This document shows positions 16,967-24,151 of a stretch of DNA of 64,000 nt, piece after piece. The number at the start of each line of letters is the position of its first letter. The stretch's first letter is position 1. The notes beneath the pieces were generated by a model that saw only the letters and a list, made by a program, of their open reading frames with translations, was not told where the DNA came from and did not search any database. The position numbers were made by a program, and so were the translations under genes. The stretch comes from Burkholderia anthina. Lineage in GTDB: Bacteria > Pseudomonadota > Gammaproteobacteria > Burkholderiales > Burkholderiaceae. Where the stretch lies: NCBI RefSeq assembly GCF_902498995.1, contig NZ_CABVLY010000017.1, forward strand, positions 62,001-126,000, in the 5' to 3' direction.

Positions 16967-18766
16967 TCATTGCCCCATCCGCGAAGCGCCATCCCCGCCA
17001 TGTGCGATCGCCACATGCGCAGACGCCACCGGAATATCCACCTCCACCGTCGTCCCTTCGCCGAGCGTCGTATCGATGCGCAGCGTGCCGCCGACGAGAT
17101 ACGCGCGCTCGCGCAGCCCCACCAGTCCGAACGATCCCGACTTGCGCGGCGCACCGGGATCGAAGCCCGCACCGTCGTCGCGAATCGTCAGCGCGATCGT
17201 CTCGTCCCGATACAGGAGCGTCACGCTCGCGCTCGACGCGGCCGCGTGCCGCGCGACGTTCGCGAGCGCTTCCTGCGCGATGCGGAACACGGCCGTCGCA
17301 TACGGTTCGTCGAGTTGCAGTTCGCCCGGCTCGACATGCAGCGTGCACGCCATCCCGCGACGGTGCCGGAAATCCTCGACGAGCCATTGCATCGCCGCGG
17401 CAAACCCGAGATCGTCGAGCATCAGCGGCCGCAGGTCCGATGCGATGCGCCGCGTGGCCGTCACCGCGTCGCGCGCGAGCGCATGCATCGCCGCGATCTT
17501 GCGTGCCAGCGGCGCATCGTCCTGCGGCACGTGATCGAGCAGCCATGCGAGATCGTTCTTCAGCGTCGCGAGGGTCTGCGCGAGCTCGTCGTGCAGTTCG
17601 CGCGCGATGCGGCGCTGTTCGGCCTCGCGCGCGGTCGCGCTGATCGCCGCGATCTCGCGCAAATCCTCGCGCGACGCCTGCAAGGCCCGCTCCGCACGCA
17701 CGCGCTCCTCGACTTCGCGCCGCAAGTCGCGGTTCGACGCGCTCAACTGCGCGGTGCGCGCGGCGACACGTTGCTCGAGCCGCTCGTTCGCGTCGTTGAG
17801 CTGCGCGCTCTTCTGCACGACCAGCAGATGCTGATAGCGCGCACCGGCCAGCGCGTGCACCGTCTGCGCATGCAGCCGGCCGTTCTCGAACAGCAGCGCG
17901 AACAGCACGACGGCCGACGCGACGAGGCCGTAGGTTCGCCCCGCGTAGAAGCCGAGATCGAAGCGTCCGTGATTCAGCATCGCCGACAGCGCGATGTCGA
18001 ACAGCCACGCGACGAGCACGATCATCACCCACAGGTCGAGCACGGAACGAGGCCGCCGCTGCCGCCACATCAGCACGAGCGCGGCGAGGTTCAGCACCCA
18101 GACGGTCGTGATCGCATAGGTCATCGTCGCGGCCATCCGGTTGCCCTGCATGATGCGCGGCAGCAGATCGTGGCCGGCGGTCGCGAGCAGGGCAAGCGCG
18201 ACGGTTGCGCTCGCGACCGATACGATGCAGAGCAGAATCGGGATCGCCGCGCGGCGCTGCGTCGCCGCCGGCTGGCGCGCGCGCGGCGTCTCGCGCAGCA
18301 GCGCGTACGCGGCGACCGCCAGCGGAAAGCCGCCGTGCCAGAACAGGTACAGCCACGCGGTGGTCTGTTCGCCCGCGCCGAGCAGGCCTGACGGCGTGAA
18401 CAGGCCGGGGAAGCTCAGCATGTGCGTGCCGGCCATGAAGGCCGTGAACAGATAGCCGCCCGCGAGCGCGAGCAGCGATTTCTCGCGCAGGATCGCGTAC
18501 TGGCCGAGCAGGAGGCCGGCCGTCACCATGTCGTTGACGACGATCGCCGACTGGTACACGGGAATGAATCCCCAGACCCGAGCAAGCTGCGTGCCCGCGA
18601 ACGGTGCGAGCGCAACGAAGATCACGGCCGACACGACGACCGTCGCGATCGCGAGCCGCCGCTCGCGCCGGTCCGGCGGCAGCGACGACATGAACATCCG
18701 CGACGGCTCCGGCGTGTCGTCGTCGCCGTCGGCAGCGGCGGGGCGGTAGCGGAAGGCGGACGTCAT
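16967..18766 (-). CDS. MASE4-domain sensor histidine kinase, NarX/DegS type
   Basis: 599 residues. About eight transmembrane helices between residues 38 and 293 match a MASE4 integral-membrane sensor. A coiled coil (about 318-375) follows, then a HisKA_3 dimerisation domain with RRIARELHDELAQ (His392) and a C-terminal HATPase ending near 585. Kinases of this class pair with NarL-type regulators, and the upstream gene encodes one with an ATGA overlap. The stimulus is unknown. Confidence 0.9.
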   Translation of the reverse strand: MTSAFRYRPAAADGDDDTPEPSRMFMSSLPPDRRERRLAIATVVVSAVIFVALAPFAGTQLARVWGFIPVYQSAIVVNDMVTAGLLLGQYAILREKSLLALAGGYLFTAFMAGTHMLSFPGLFTPSGLLGAGEQTTAWLYLFWHGGFPLAVAAYALLRETPRARQPAATQRRAAIPILLCIVSVASATVALALLATAGHDLLPRIMQGNRMAATMTYAITTVWVLNLAALVLMWRQRRPRSVLDLWVMIVLVAWLFDIALSAMLNHGRFDLGFYAGRTYGLVASAVVLFALLFENGRLHAQTVHALAGARYQHLLVVQKSAQLNDANERLEQRVAARTAQLSASNRDLRREVEERVRAERALQASREDLREIAAISATAREAEQRRIARELHDELAQTLATLKNDLAWLLDHVPQDDAPLARKIAAMHALARDAVTATRRIASDLRPLMLDDLGFAAAMQWLVEDFRHRRGMACTLHVEPGELQLDEPYATAVFRIAQEALANVARHAAASSASVTLLYRDETIALTIRDDGAGFDPGAPRKSGSFGLVGLRERAYLVGGTLRIDTTLGEGTTVEVDIPVASAHVAIAHGGDGASRMGQ

Positions 18767-19410
18767 GCGTCGTCGAGGCCCAGGTCGAGATCGTGCCGCA
18801 CCGCGTAGCGCACCAGCGCGGCTTCGTGCGGCAGATCCATCTTCTCGAGAATGCGCGTCTTGTACGTGCTCACCGTCTTCGCGCTCAGCGCGAGCTCGGA
18901 TGCGATCCGCGTGACGGTCTGGCCGGCGACGATGCGGCGCATCACGTCGAGTTCGCGCGCGGACAGCCGTTCGTGCGGCAGCATTTCGGCCGGCGCGCGC
19001 AGCGTGCGCGCCAGGCTTTCGGCCGCCGACGGGCTCACGTAGACGCCGCCCGCGGCCACCTTGCCGACGGCTTCGACGAGTTCGGCGGTCGCGCTGTCCT
19101 TCGTCAGGTAGCCGGTGGCGCCGGCCTTGAACGCGCGCGCCGCGTACTGCATCTCCGCGTGCATCGTCAGCACGAGCGTGCGCAGCGACGGCGCGCGCGT
19201 CTTGACGAGCCGGATCAGCTCGATGCCGGTCGGCGCGGGCATCGACAGGTCGAGCAGCAGCACGTCGGCGGCGCGATGCTCGGCCAGCTCGAGCGTGGCC
19301 GAGCCGTCGCTCGCCTCGCCGACGATTTCGAAGCCGCCGGCCGTTTCCAGGATGTGACGCAGTCCGTCGCGCATGACTGCGTGATCGTCAGCCAGAATTA
19401 CCCTGATCAT
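18763..19410 (-). CDS. NarL/LuxR-type response regulator
   Basis: 215 residues. The receiver domain has Asp8-Asp9 and phospho-acceptor Asp54, with a GYLTKDS lysine motif. The LuxR-type helix-turn-helix (about 148-205) reads LSARELDVMRRIVAGQTVTR and SAKTVSTYK. The ATGA overlap with the downstream MASE4 kinase gene makes them a cognate pair. Targets are unknown; no adjacent operon obviously depends on it. Confidence 0.93.
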   Translation of the reverse strand: MIRVILADDHAVMRDGLRHILETAGGFEIVGEASDGSATLELAEHRAADVLLLDLSMPAPTGIELIRLVKTRAPSLRTLVLTMHAEMQYAARAFKAGATGYLTKDSATAELVEAVGKVAAGGVYVSPSAAESLARTLRAPAEMLPHERLSARELDVMRRIVAGQTVTRIASELALSAKTVSTYKTRILEKMDLPHEAALVRYAVRHDLDLGLDDA

Positions 19411-19716
19411 CTAGCGGCCCTCTTCGGGATGACACCGCGGGCTGTTCTGCCGGTCGCCGCCGCGGCAGTTCTTCTGATCAATATATTCCGCCGAAGCGCG
19501 AAATGGTGCACCGGCGGTAAATTTTTGAGACATCCTGGTGTGGATCGTATTCGGCAGCGAAATAATCGGCGGGAAATGGTACAGGCGATAGCGCCAGGCG
19601 GGGCGGGTATTCCCGGGGAATCGCCGGGGCCGGGCCGCTGCCGCGCCTCGCGGATCGCCCTGATTCGGGGATAAACTGGTGCCCGATTGACCTGTCCGTC
19701 CCGAGGAGCCGCCACG
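19411..19716. other. Intergenic region upstream of the NarL-type regulator
   Basis: 306 bp with no supported gene. It includes an AT-richer stretch at about 19465-19540 that could hold the divergent promoters of the regulator (minus) and the HExxH protein gene (plus). I could not assign definite -35/-10 elements. Confidence 0.4.
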
Positions 19717-20169
19717 ATGATCGATCTCGCCGACATCCTGCCGTCCGCGCTGCCCGACGCCGTCGCGTGGGCCGCTGCGCAGGCGGCGCACGGGCTCGCA
19801 GAGGGCCGGCCGCCGACGCCCGCGCAGGCCGACGACGCGCGGGCCGTGGGCGTCGCGCAGCCGGAACGGATCCGGATCGTGGTCGCCGACCGGCTGCCGT
19901 TTCCCGACACGCCGGCGCTGGGCGCGATCGCGCGCGACACGGGGCTGCTGTCGCCGGGGACGATCGGCCTCACGCTCGGCCATGCGGTGTTCGTGCTGCG
20001 CGGCCACGACACGCGACGCCTGCTCACGCATGAATTCCGCCACGTGCATCAGTACGAGGCGGCCGGCTCGATCGGCGCGTTTCTCGCGCGCTATCTGCAC
20101 GAGATCGCGACCGTCGGCTATCACGACGCACCGCTCGAGGTCGATGCGCGCCAGCACGAATTCGACTGA
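19717..20169 (+). CDS. Hypothetical protein with HExxH-like motif, 150 aa
   Basis: A soluble protein without a signal peptide. Its C-terminal half carries THEFRHVHQYEAAGSIGAF, containing HEFRH (HExxH) about residues 105-109, followed by YLHE and a late RQHE. This spacing resembles zinc-metallopeptidase-like domains but no third ligand can be assigned with certainty. CCGAGGAGCC precedes the ATG. It lies 108 bp upstream of the DedA-like fusion gene and may share its transcript. The function is not known. Confidence 0.7.
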   Translation: MIDLADILPSALPDAVAWAAAQAAHGLAEGRPPTPAQADDARAVGVAQPERIRIVVADRLPFPDTPALGAIARDTGLLSPGTIGLTLGHAVFVLRGHDTRRLLTHEFRHVHQYEAAGSIGAFLARYLHEIATVGYHDAPLEVDARQHEFD

Positions 20170-20277
20170 TGCCCCCGGCCCCGGCCGTCTCGAACGCGCG
20201 CACACGCCGATGAACCCTCCCCACGCCACCGCGAGCCCGGCGCATGCACGTCGCGCCGCCACGCCGCACGGCCTGCG

Positions 20278-22296
20278 ATGAGCGACACGATCCACGCATG
20301 GCTCGGCGCGATCGGCGCGCATCCGGCGCTCGTGCTGGCGCTCGTGTTCGTCACCGCCGGTGCCGAGGCGATCGCGCTGGTCGGCACGTTCGTGCCGGCC
20401 GGCGCCGTGATGTTCGCGGCCGGCACGCTGATCGGCGCGGGCGCGCTCGACGGCTGGACGACGATCGGTGTCGCGGCCGCCGGCGCGATCGTCGGCGACG
20501 CGGTCAGTTACGAACTCGGACGGCGCTACCGCGGCGCGGTGCGAAACAGGCTGGTGCGCGTCGGCTATGCGGACGCGTATTCGCGCGGCGAGCAGTTCGT
20601 GTTGCGGCACGGCATCAAGAGCATCGTGCTTGCGCGTTTCCTGGCGCCGGTGCGCGCGGTCGTGCCGGTCGTCGTCGGCTGCGCGACGCTGCCGCGGCGC
20701 TCGTTCTATCCCGTCAACGTCGTGTCGGCGCTGATCTGGGCGCCCGTGCACGTCGCGCCGGGCATCCTGTTCGGCGCGTCGGCGGCGCTGGCCGCGGCGA
20801 TCAGCGTGCGGGTCGCCGTGATCCTGCTGGTCGTCGCCGCGCTGGTCGCGCTGGTGTGGATCGGCGTGCGCATCGCGCTGCGCCGCGGCGGGCCGTTGCT
20901 GCACCGCGCGATCGCTGCGTCCGTGCATGCGTGTGCCCATCGCTGGCCGCGCTTCGGCGCGCGGCTGCACGACGGCATCGCGCGGGTGCGCCGCCTGCCG
21001 GGCGCGGTGCCGGTGCTCGCGCTGCTGTTCGTCGGCTGCGTGTGGCTGTTCGCCGGCATCGTGCAGGACGTCGTCGCGAACGATCCGCTGATGCACGCCG
21101 ACATCGCGCTGTATGCGTTTCTGCAGAACCTGCGCACGCCGCCCGTGGACGCCGCGATGCGCGCGCTCGCCGTGCTGCACGGGCACGATACGGGGCTGAT
21201 CGTCGCGGCCGCGTTTCTCGTGTGGCTGATGATCCATCGCTGCTGGCTGACCTCCGCCTGGTGGCTCGCGACCGTCGGCATCGCGGTCGTGCTCGTGCCG
21301 GCGTTCGGCGACGGCATGCCCGGCACGACGCCCGCGAGCCTGCCGCCCGGCGCGCTGCACGTGCCGCTGCCCGACGCCAATGCGGCATTCGCGATCCTCG
21401 CGAGCAGCGGCATCGGCTGGGTGCTGGCGCGCGACCGGCCCGCGCTGTGGCGCATTCCGGTCGTGACGGCGGTCGTGCTGTGGATCGTGCTGGGCGGTTT
21501 CGCGCGGCTGTATGTCGGCGATACGTGGCTGTCGGGCTTGCTCGGCGGCTGGAGTCTCGGGCTCGCCTGGTTCGCGCTGCTGGCCGGCGCCTATGCGTAC
21601 TGGCAGGTGCGCGAGCACGTGCAGCCGAGGGGCGCGCTCGTCGCGGTGCTCGTCGTGCTCGCGACGGCGGGCGTGTGGACCGTGCCCGCGCAATGGCAGC
21701 TCGATCGCGCGGCGCGTCCGCATGTCGGCGATGTCGTGGCGATGACCGTCGATCAGTGGATGCGCGGCGGCTGGCAGCGCGTGCCGATGCGGCGCACCGA
21801 GATCGGCGGCGACCGCGAGGAGTACTTGCCGCTGCAATGGTGCGCGACGTCGGACACGCTCGATCGCCATCTGTCGCTGGCCGGCTGGCAGCGGGCGACG
21901 CCGTGGTCGCCGGCGACCGCGCTGCGCTGGCTGCTGCCGCAGGCGCCGGCCGGGACGCTGCCCGTGCTGCCGCGCTACACGCACGGCGAGAGCACGCGCC
22001 GCGTGTTCGTGCGCGTCGATCCGGAGCAGCCCGACAGCCGCCTCGTGCTGCGGCTGTGGCGTTATCCGTATGTGCTGCAGGATGCGCTCGGGATGCGGCC
22101 GCTGTGGTACGGCGCGTTGTATCGCGAGACGCTGCATCGGCCCGCGCGGCTGATGACGATCGTGCGCACGACGACGATCGACGATACGGCGACGATCGCG
22201 CAGGCGCTCGCGATCGAGCCGACGATCGCGCATCCGCCGGCGGGGATGCGTGCCGCGCCGGCGGACATGCTGCTCGTGTGGATGGTGCAGCCGTGA
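20278..22296 (+). CDS. DedA / PAP2-like / LssY_C membrane fusion protein
   Basis: 672 residues in three parts. A DedA-type domain (about 1-200) retains the FLAPVRAVVPVVVG signature. A PAP2-like membrane domain (about 245-450) follows, and a C-terminal LssY-type domain (about 480-672). In the PAP2 part the catalytic motifs are lost: the PSGH position reads PDAN, the SRxxxxxH position reads ARLYVGDTW without the histidine, and the first Lys/Arg motif is not seen. It is therefore probably not an active lipid phosphatase. Intact relatives remodel membrane lipids. No clear ribosome site precedes the ATG. Confidence 0.82.
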   Translation: MSDTIHAWLGAIGAHPALVLALVFVTAGAEAIALVGTFVPAGAVMFAAGTLIGAGALDGWTTIGVAAAGAIVGDAVSYELGRRYRGAVRNRLVRVGYADAYSRGEQFVLRHGIKSIVLARFLAPVRAVVPVVVGCATLPRRSFYPVNVVSALIWAPVHVAPGILFGASAALAAAISVRVAVILLVVAALVALVWIGVRIALRRGGPLLHRAIAASVHACAHRWPRFGARLHDGIARVRRLPGAVPVLALLFVGCVWLFAGIVQDVVANDPLMHADIALYAFLQNLRTPPVDAAMRALAVLHGHDTGLIVAAAFLVWLMIHRCWLTSAWWLATVGIAVVLVPAFGDGMPGTTPASLPPGALHVPLPDANAAFAILASSGIGWVLARDRPALWRIPVVTAVVLWIVLGGFARLYVGDTWLSGLLGGWSLGLAWFALLAGAYAYWQVREHVQPRGALVAVLVVLATAGVWTVPAQWQLDRAARPHVGDVVAMTVDQWMRGGWQRVPMRRTEIGGDREEYLPLQWCATSDTLDRHLSLAGWQRATPWSPATALRWLLPQAPAGTLPVLPRYTHGESTRRVFVRVDPEQPDSRLVLRLWRYPYVLQDALGMRPLWYGALYRETLHRPARLMTIVRTTTIDDTATIAQALAIEPTIAHPPAGMRAAPADMLLVWMVQP

Positions 22297-22311
22297 GCGT
22301 GCGGCGCGCGG

Positions 22312-22641
22312 TTACGCGTGCGCTGGCTGCGCGGGGACGACGGACAGGCGCAGGCCGACGGTCTTGAGCACCGCGAGCAGGGTTTTCAGTGTCGGGTTGC
22401 CGTTGGGTGACAGCGTGCGATACAGCGATTCGCGGCTGATGCCGGCTTCCGCGGCAACCGCGCCGAGGCCGCCGTACGCTTCGGCGACCGTGCGCAGCGC
22501 GAGCAGTCCGGCCGCGCGGTTGTCGGGATCGTCGAGCGATTCCATCGCGACGCGCAGATAAGCGACCGCGAGTTCGCGATCGGCGCCGAGTTCGGCGACT
22601 TCGGCGTCGTGGTGCGATACCGCGCCTTTCAGCTTGTTCAT
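22312..22641 (-). CDS. HigA-like antitoxin (addiction module antidote)
   Basis: 109 residues with a C-terminal helix-turn-helix (AVAAEAGISRESLYRTLS, about residues 61-78, then TLKTLLAVLKTVGLRLSV) typical of HigA-type antidote proteins. It follows the toxin gene with an overlap at 22638-22641; toxin-first order is normal for HigBA modules. It converges on the DedA-like fusion gene with 15 bp between stops. Confidence 0.88.
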   Translation of the reverse strand: MNKLKGAVSHHDAEVAELGADRELAVAYLRVAMESLDDPDNRAAGLLALRTVAEAYGGLGAVAAEAGISRESLYRTLSPNGNPTLKTLLAVLKTVGLRLSVVPAQPAHA

Positions 22642-22970
22642 GTTTGCCTCCGCTTCCAGTTCAACCCGTGTTCCTTTGCGCGCCTGATGTCGTCGGGTTG
22701 GCTGTGCTTGTCGCCACCCAACAGCAGTAGCACCAGTGCACCGCCGTATCGGCCGAAATACACGCGATATCCCGCACCGACATGGATGCGCAGTTCGATC
22801 ACGCCTTCGCCGACAGCGTCGCAATCGCCGAAATTTCCGGTTTCCACGCGGCGCAGGCGTTCGCGGATCCGCGCTTGCGCGAGTTTGTCGCGTACGGCGT
22901 TCAGCCATTCGGTGAACGGCTCGCGACCGTCGTCGCGCTGATAGCGAAGCAGTTCGAACTTGGAGAGCAT
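22638..22970 (-). CDS. HigB-like (RelE/ParE superfamily) toxin
   Basis: 110 residues. The phage-derived Gp49-like/HigB pattern is clear: PFTEWLNAVRDKLAQARIRE, ELRIHVGAGYRVYFGRY, LLLLGGDKHSQPDDIRRAKE. Such toxins cleave mRNA on the ribosome. The ATG directly abuts an 18-bp palindrome and has no Shine-Dalgarno sequence, so translation may be leaderless or start further in. Partner of the overlapping HigA-like gene. Confidence 0.88.
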   Translation of the reverse strand: MLSKFELLRYQRDDGREPFTEWLNAVRDKLAQARIRERLRRVETGNFGDCDAVGEGVIELRIHVGAGYRVYFGRYGGALVLLLLGGDKHSQPDDIRRAKEHGLNWKRRQT

Positions 22971-22988
22971 TGTAACTTATAAGCTACA
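22971..22988. promoter_or_regulatory. Near-perfect palindrome at the HigB-like start codon
   Basis: TGTAACTTATAAGCTACA has one mismatched pair and touches the toxin ATG. It contains CTTATAAG, which could double as a -10 region. Likely operator for antitoxin autoregulation. Confidence 0.55.
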
Positions 22989-23332
22989 TGAAGGGTATAT
23001 GGGTAGCAACGTGATCGCACGGTTTGCCGGAAGAGGCGGAGCAAGCGCGATGCAGCGGGACCGACCGCCGAAATCGAGGCGGAACGCTGCGTACCGATGC
23101 TGTGGCCGGAACGCATGCAGCGCCTTTGTCGTTCGGGATTTCGGGTGATGAAGCCTGTTTCCCGAACGACGATCATTCTTTCATTCGGGGCGTGCGGTGA
23201 CGATTCGGCCAAACGGCCGAACGCATTGGCGCGCGGGGAGTACGCGCCGTGCGGGGGGACTGCGGAGTGATCAACCTGCCGGGGCCGGCGCCGCCGCGCA
23301 ACGCGACGGGCGACCCGGCAGGTGCGGCCGCG
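22989..23332. other. Intergenic region with inverted repeats
   Basis: 344 bp without a supported gene. It contains a perfect 11-bp inverted repeat, GTCGTTCGGGA (23128-23138) and TCCCGAACGAC (23160-23170), with a 21-nt loop, and a second tight hairpin TTCGGCC-AAAC-GGCCGAA at 23204-23221. Either could be a terminator or structured RNA downstream of the phosphatase-like gene. Confidence 0.5.
23204..23221. terminator. Hairpin downstream of the phosphatase-like gene
   Basis: 7-bp perfect stem with a 4-nt loop. It has no clear U-tract in either direction, so terminator function is tentative. Confidence 0.35.
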
Positions 23333-23887
23333 TTACGGCTTCGCGGGCGCGGCCGTCGCGACCTTGTCGAGTGCGGCGGGGATGAACGCGTCGAGCTGCG
23401 CGGTCACCGATTCGTAGAAGTCGATCGGCTTGCCCCACGCGTCGGGCACGTCCTTGTGCTCGCCGGTCGCGTATTCGGCGAGCGTGAACACCTTGCCGGC
23501 CGCCGACGGATAGAGCGCGAGCACCTTTTCCTTGTGCTTGCCGGTCATCGTCAGGATCACGTCGGAATGCTTGACGTCGTTCGCGTTCAGTTGCACCGAA
23601 CGATGCGCGGACGTGTCGATCCCGCGCCGCTTCATCAGGATCACGCCGTTGGCCTCGGGCTTTTCGTCGTACGGATCCTCGTCGACCGCGCGCGAGATCA
23701 CCGCGATATGCGCGTGCCGCTGCTCGATCAGTTGTCCTGCGATTGCCTCGGCCATCACGCTGCGGCCGGTATTGCCCGTGTCGACGAATGCGACCTTCTT
23801 CGGTTCGTCCGCGAATGCCGACGTCGCGCACTGGATGCCCAGGCAGCAGAGCAGGGCAAGCGTCTTGAGGGTGTGGCTGCTTTTCAT
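23333..23887 (-). CDS. Exported low-molecular-weight phosphatase homologue lacking catalytic cysteine
   Basis: 184 residues. A signal peptide (residues about 1-26, cleavage near SAFA-DEP) is followed by an LMW tyrosine phosphatase/arsenate reductase fold. The P-loop, normally CxGNxCRS, reads DTGNTGRS: the nucleophilic Cys is Asp36 and the second Cys is Gly41, while Arg42 and Ser43 remain. The general-acid loop reads VPDAWG rather than DP(Y/F). The protein is therefore unlikely to be a classical phosphatase and, unusually for the family, is predicted to be periplasmic. It may bind phosphate or an anion. No operon partner is evident. Confidence 0.82.
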   Translation of the reverse strand: MKSSHTLKTLALLCCLGIQCATSAFADEPKKVAFVDTGNTGRSVMAEAIAGQLIEQRHAHIAVISRAVDEDPYDEKPEANGVILMKRRGIDTSAHRSVQLNANDVKHSDVILTMTGKHKEKVLALYPSAAGKVFTLAEYATGEHKDVPDAWGKPIDFYESVTAQLDAFIPAALDKVATAAPAKP

Positions 23888-24014
23888 TGGTGTCTCCGCC
23901 AGAGTGAAGGGATCGTCGCCGCGGCAGCGCGCCGAAGCTTGCGGAGATGATGCGCGGCCGCGCACGCGGGAAAAAAATAAACGGCCGGTTTTCGCAAGAC
24001 GGTGTCGCATTGCC

Positions 24015-24104
24015 GCAATCGGCGCGATCGGCGCGATCGGCGCGATCGGCGCGATCGGCGCAATCGGCGCAATCGGCGCAATCGGCGCAATCGGCGCAAT
24101 CGGG
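24015..24104. repeat. Ten tandem 9-bp units, GCRATCGGC
   Basis: Ten consecutive copies of a 9-bp unit: one GCAATCGGC, four GCGATCGGC, four GCAATCGGC and a final variant GCAATCGGG. It fills the space between the phosphatase-like gene and the 3' end of the monooxygenase-esterase gene. The 9-bp period keeps frame in every reading frame. Such arrays vary in copy number between strains. Confidence 0.95.
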
Positions 24105-24151
24105 GCCGCGGCGAACCGCTGTCCCGATCGCGCCGCATCACCGGTGCATGG

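Noticed and set aside
20210..20281. 23-codon ORF overlapping the DedA-like fusion start (ATGA)
   Set aside because: No ribosome site and Ala/His/Pro-rich composition; not enough to call a gene.
24015..24104. Possible CRISPR array
   Set aside because: Units are 9 bp and directly contiguous with no spacers, and no cas genes are nearby.
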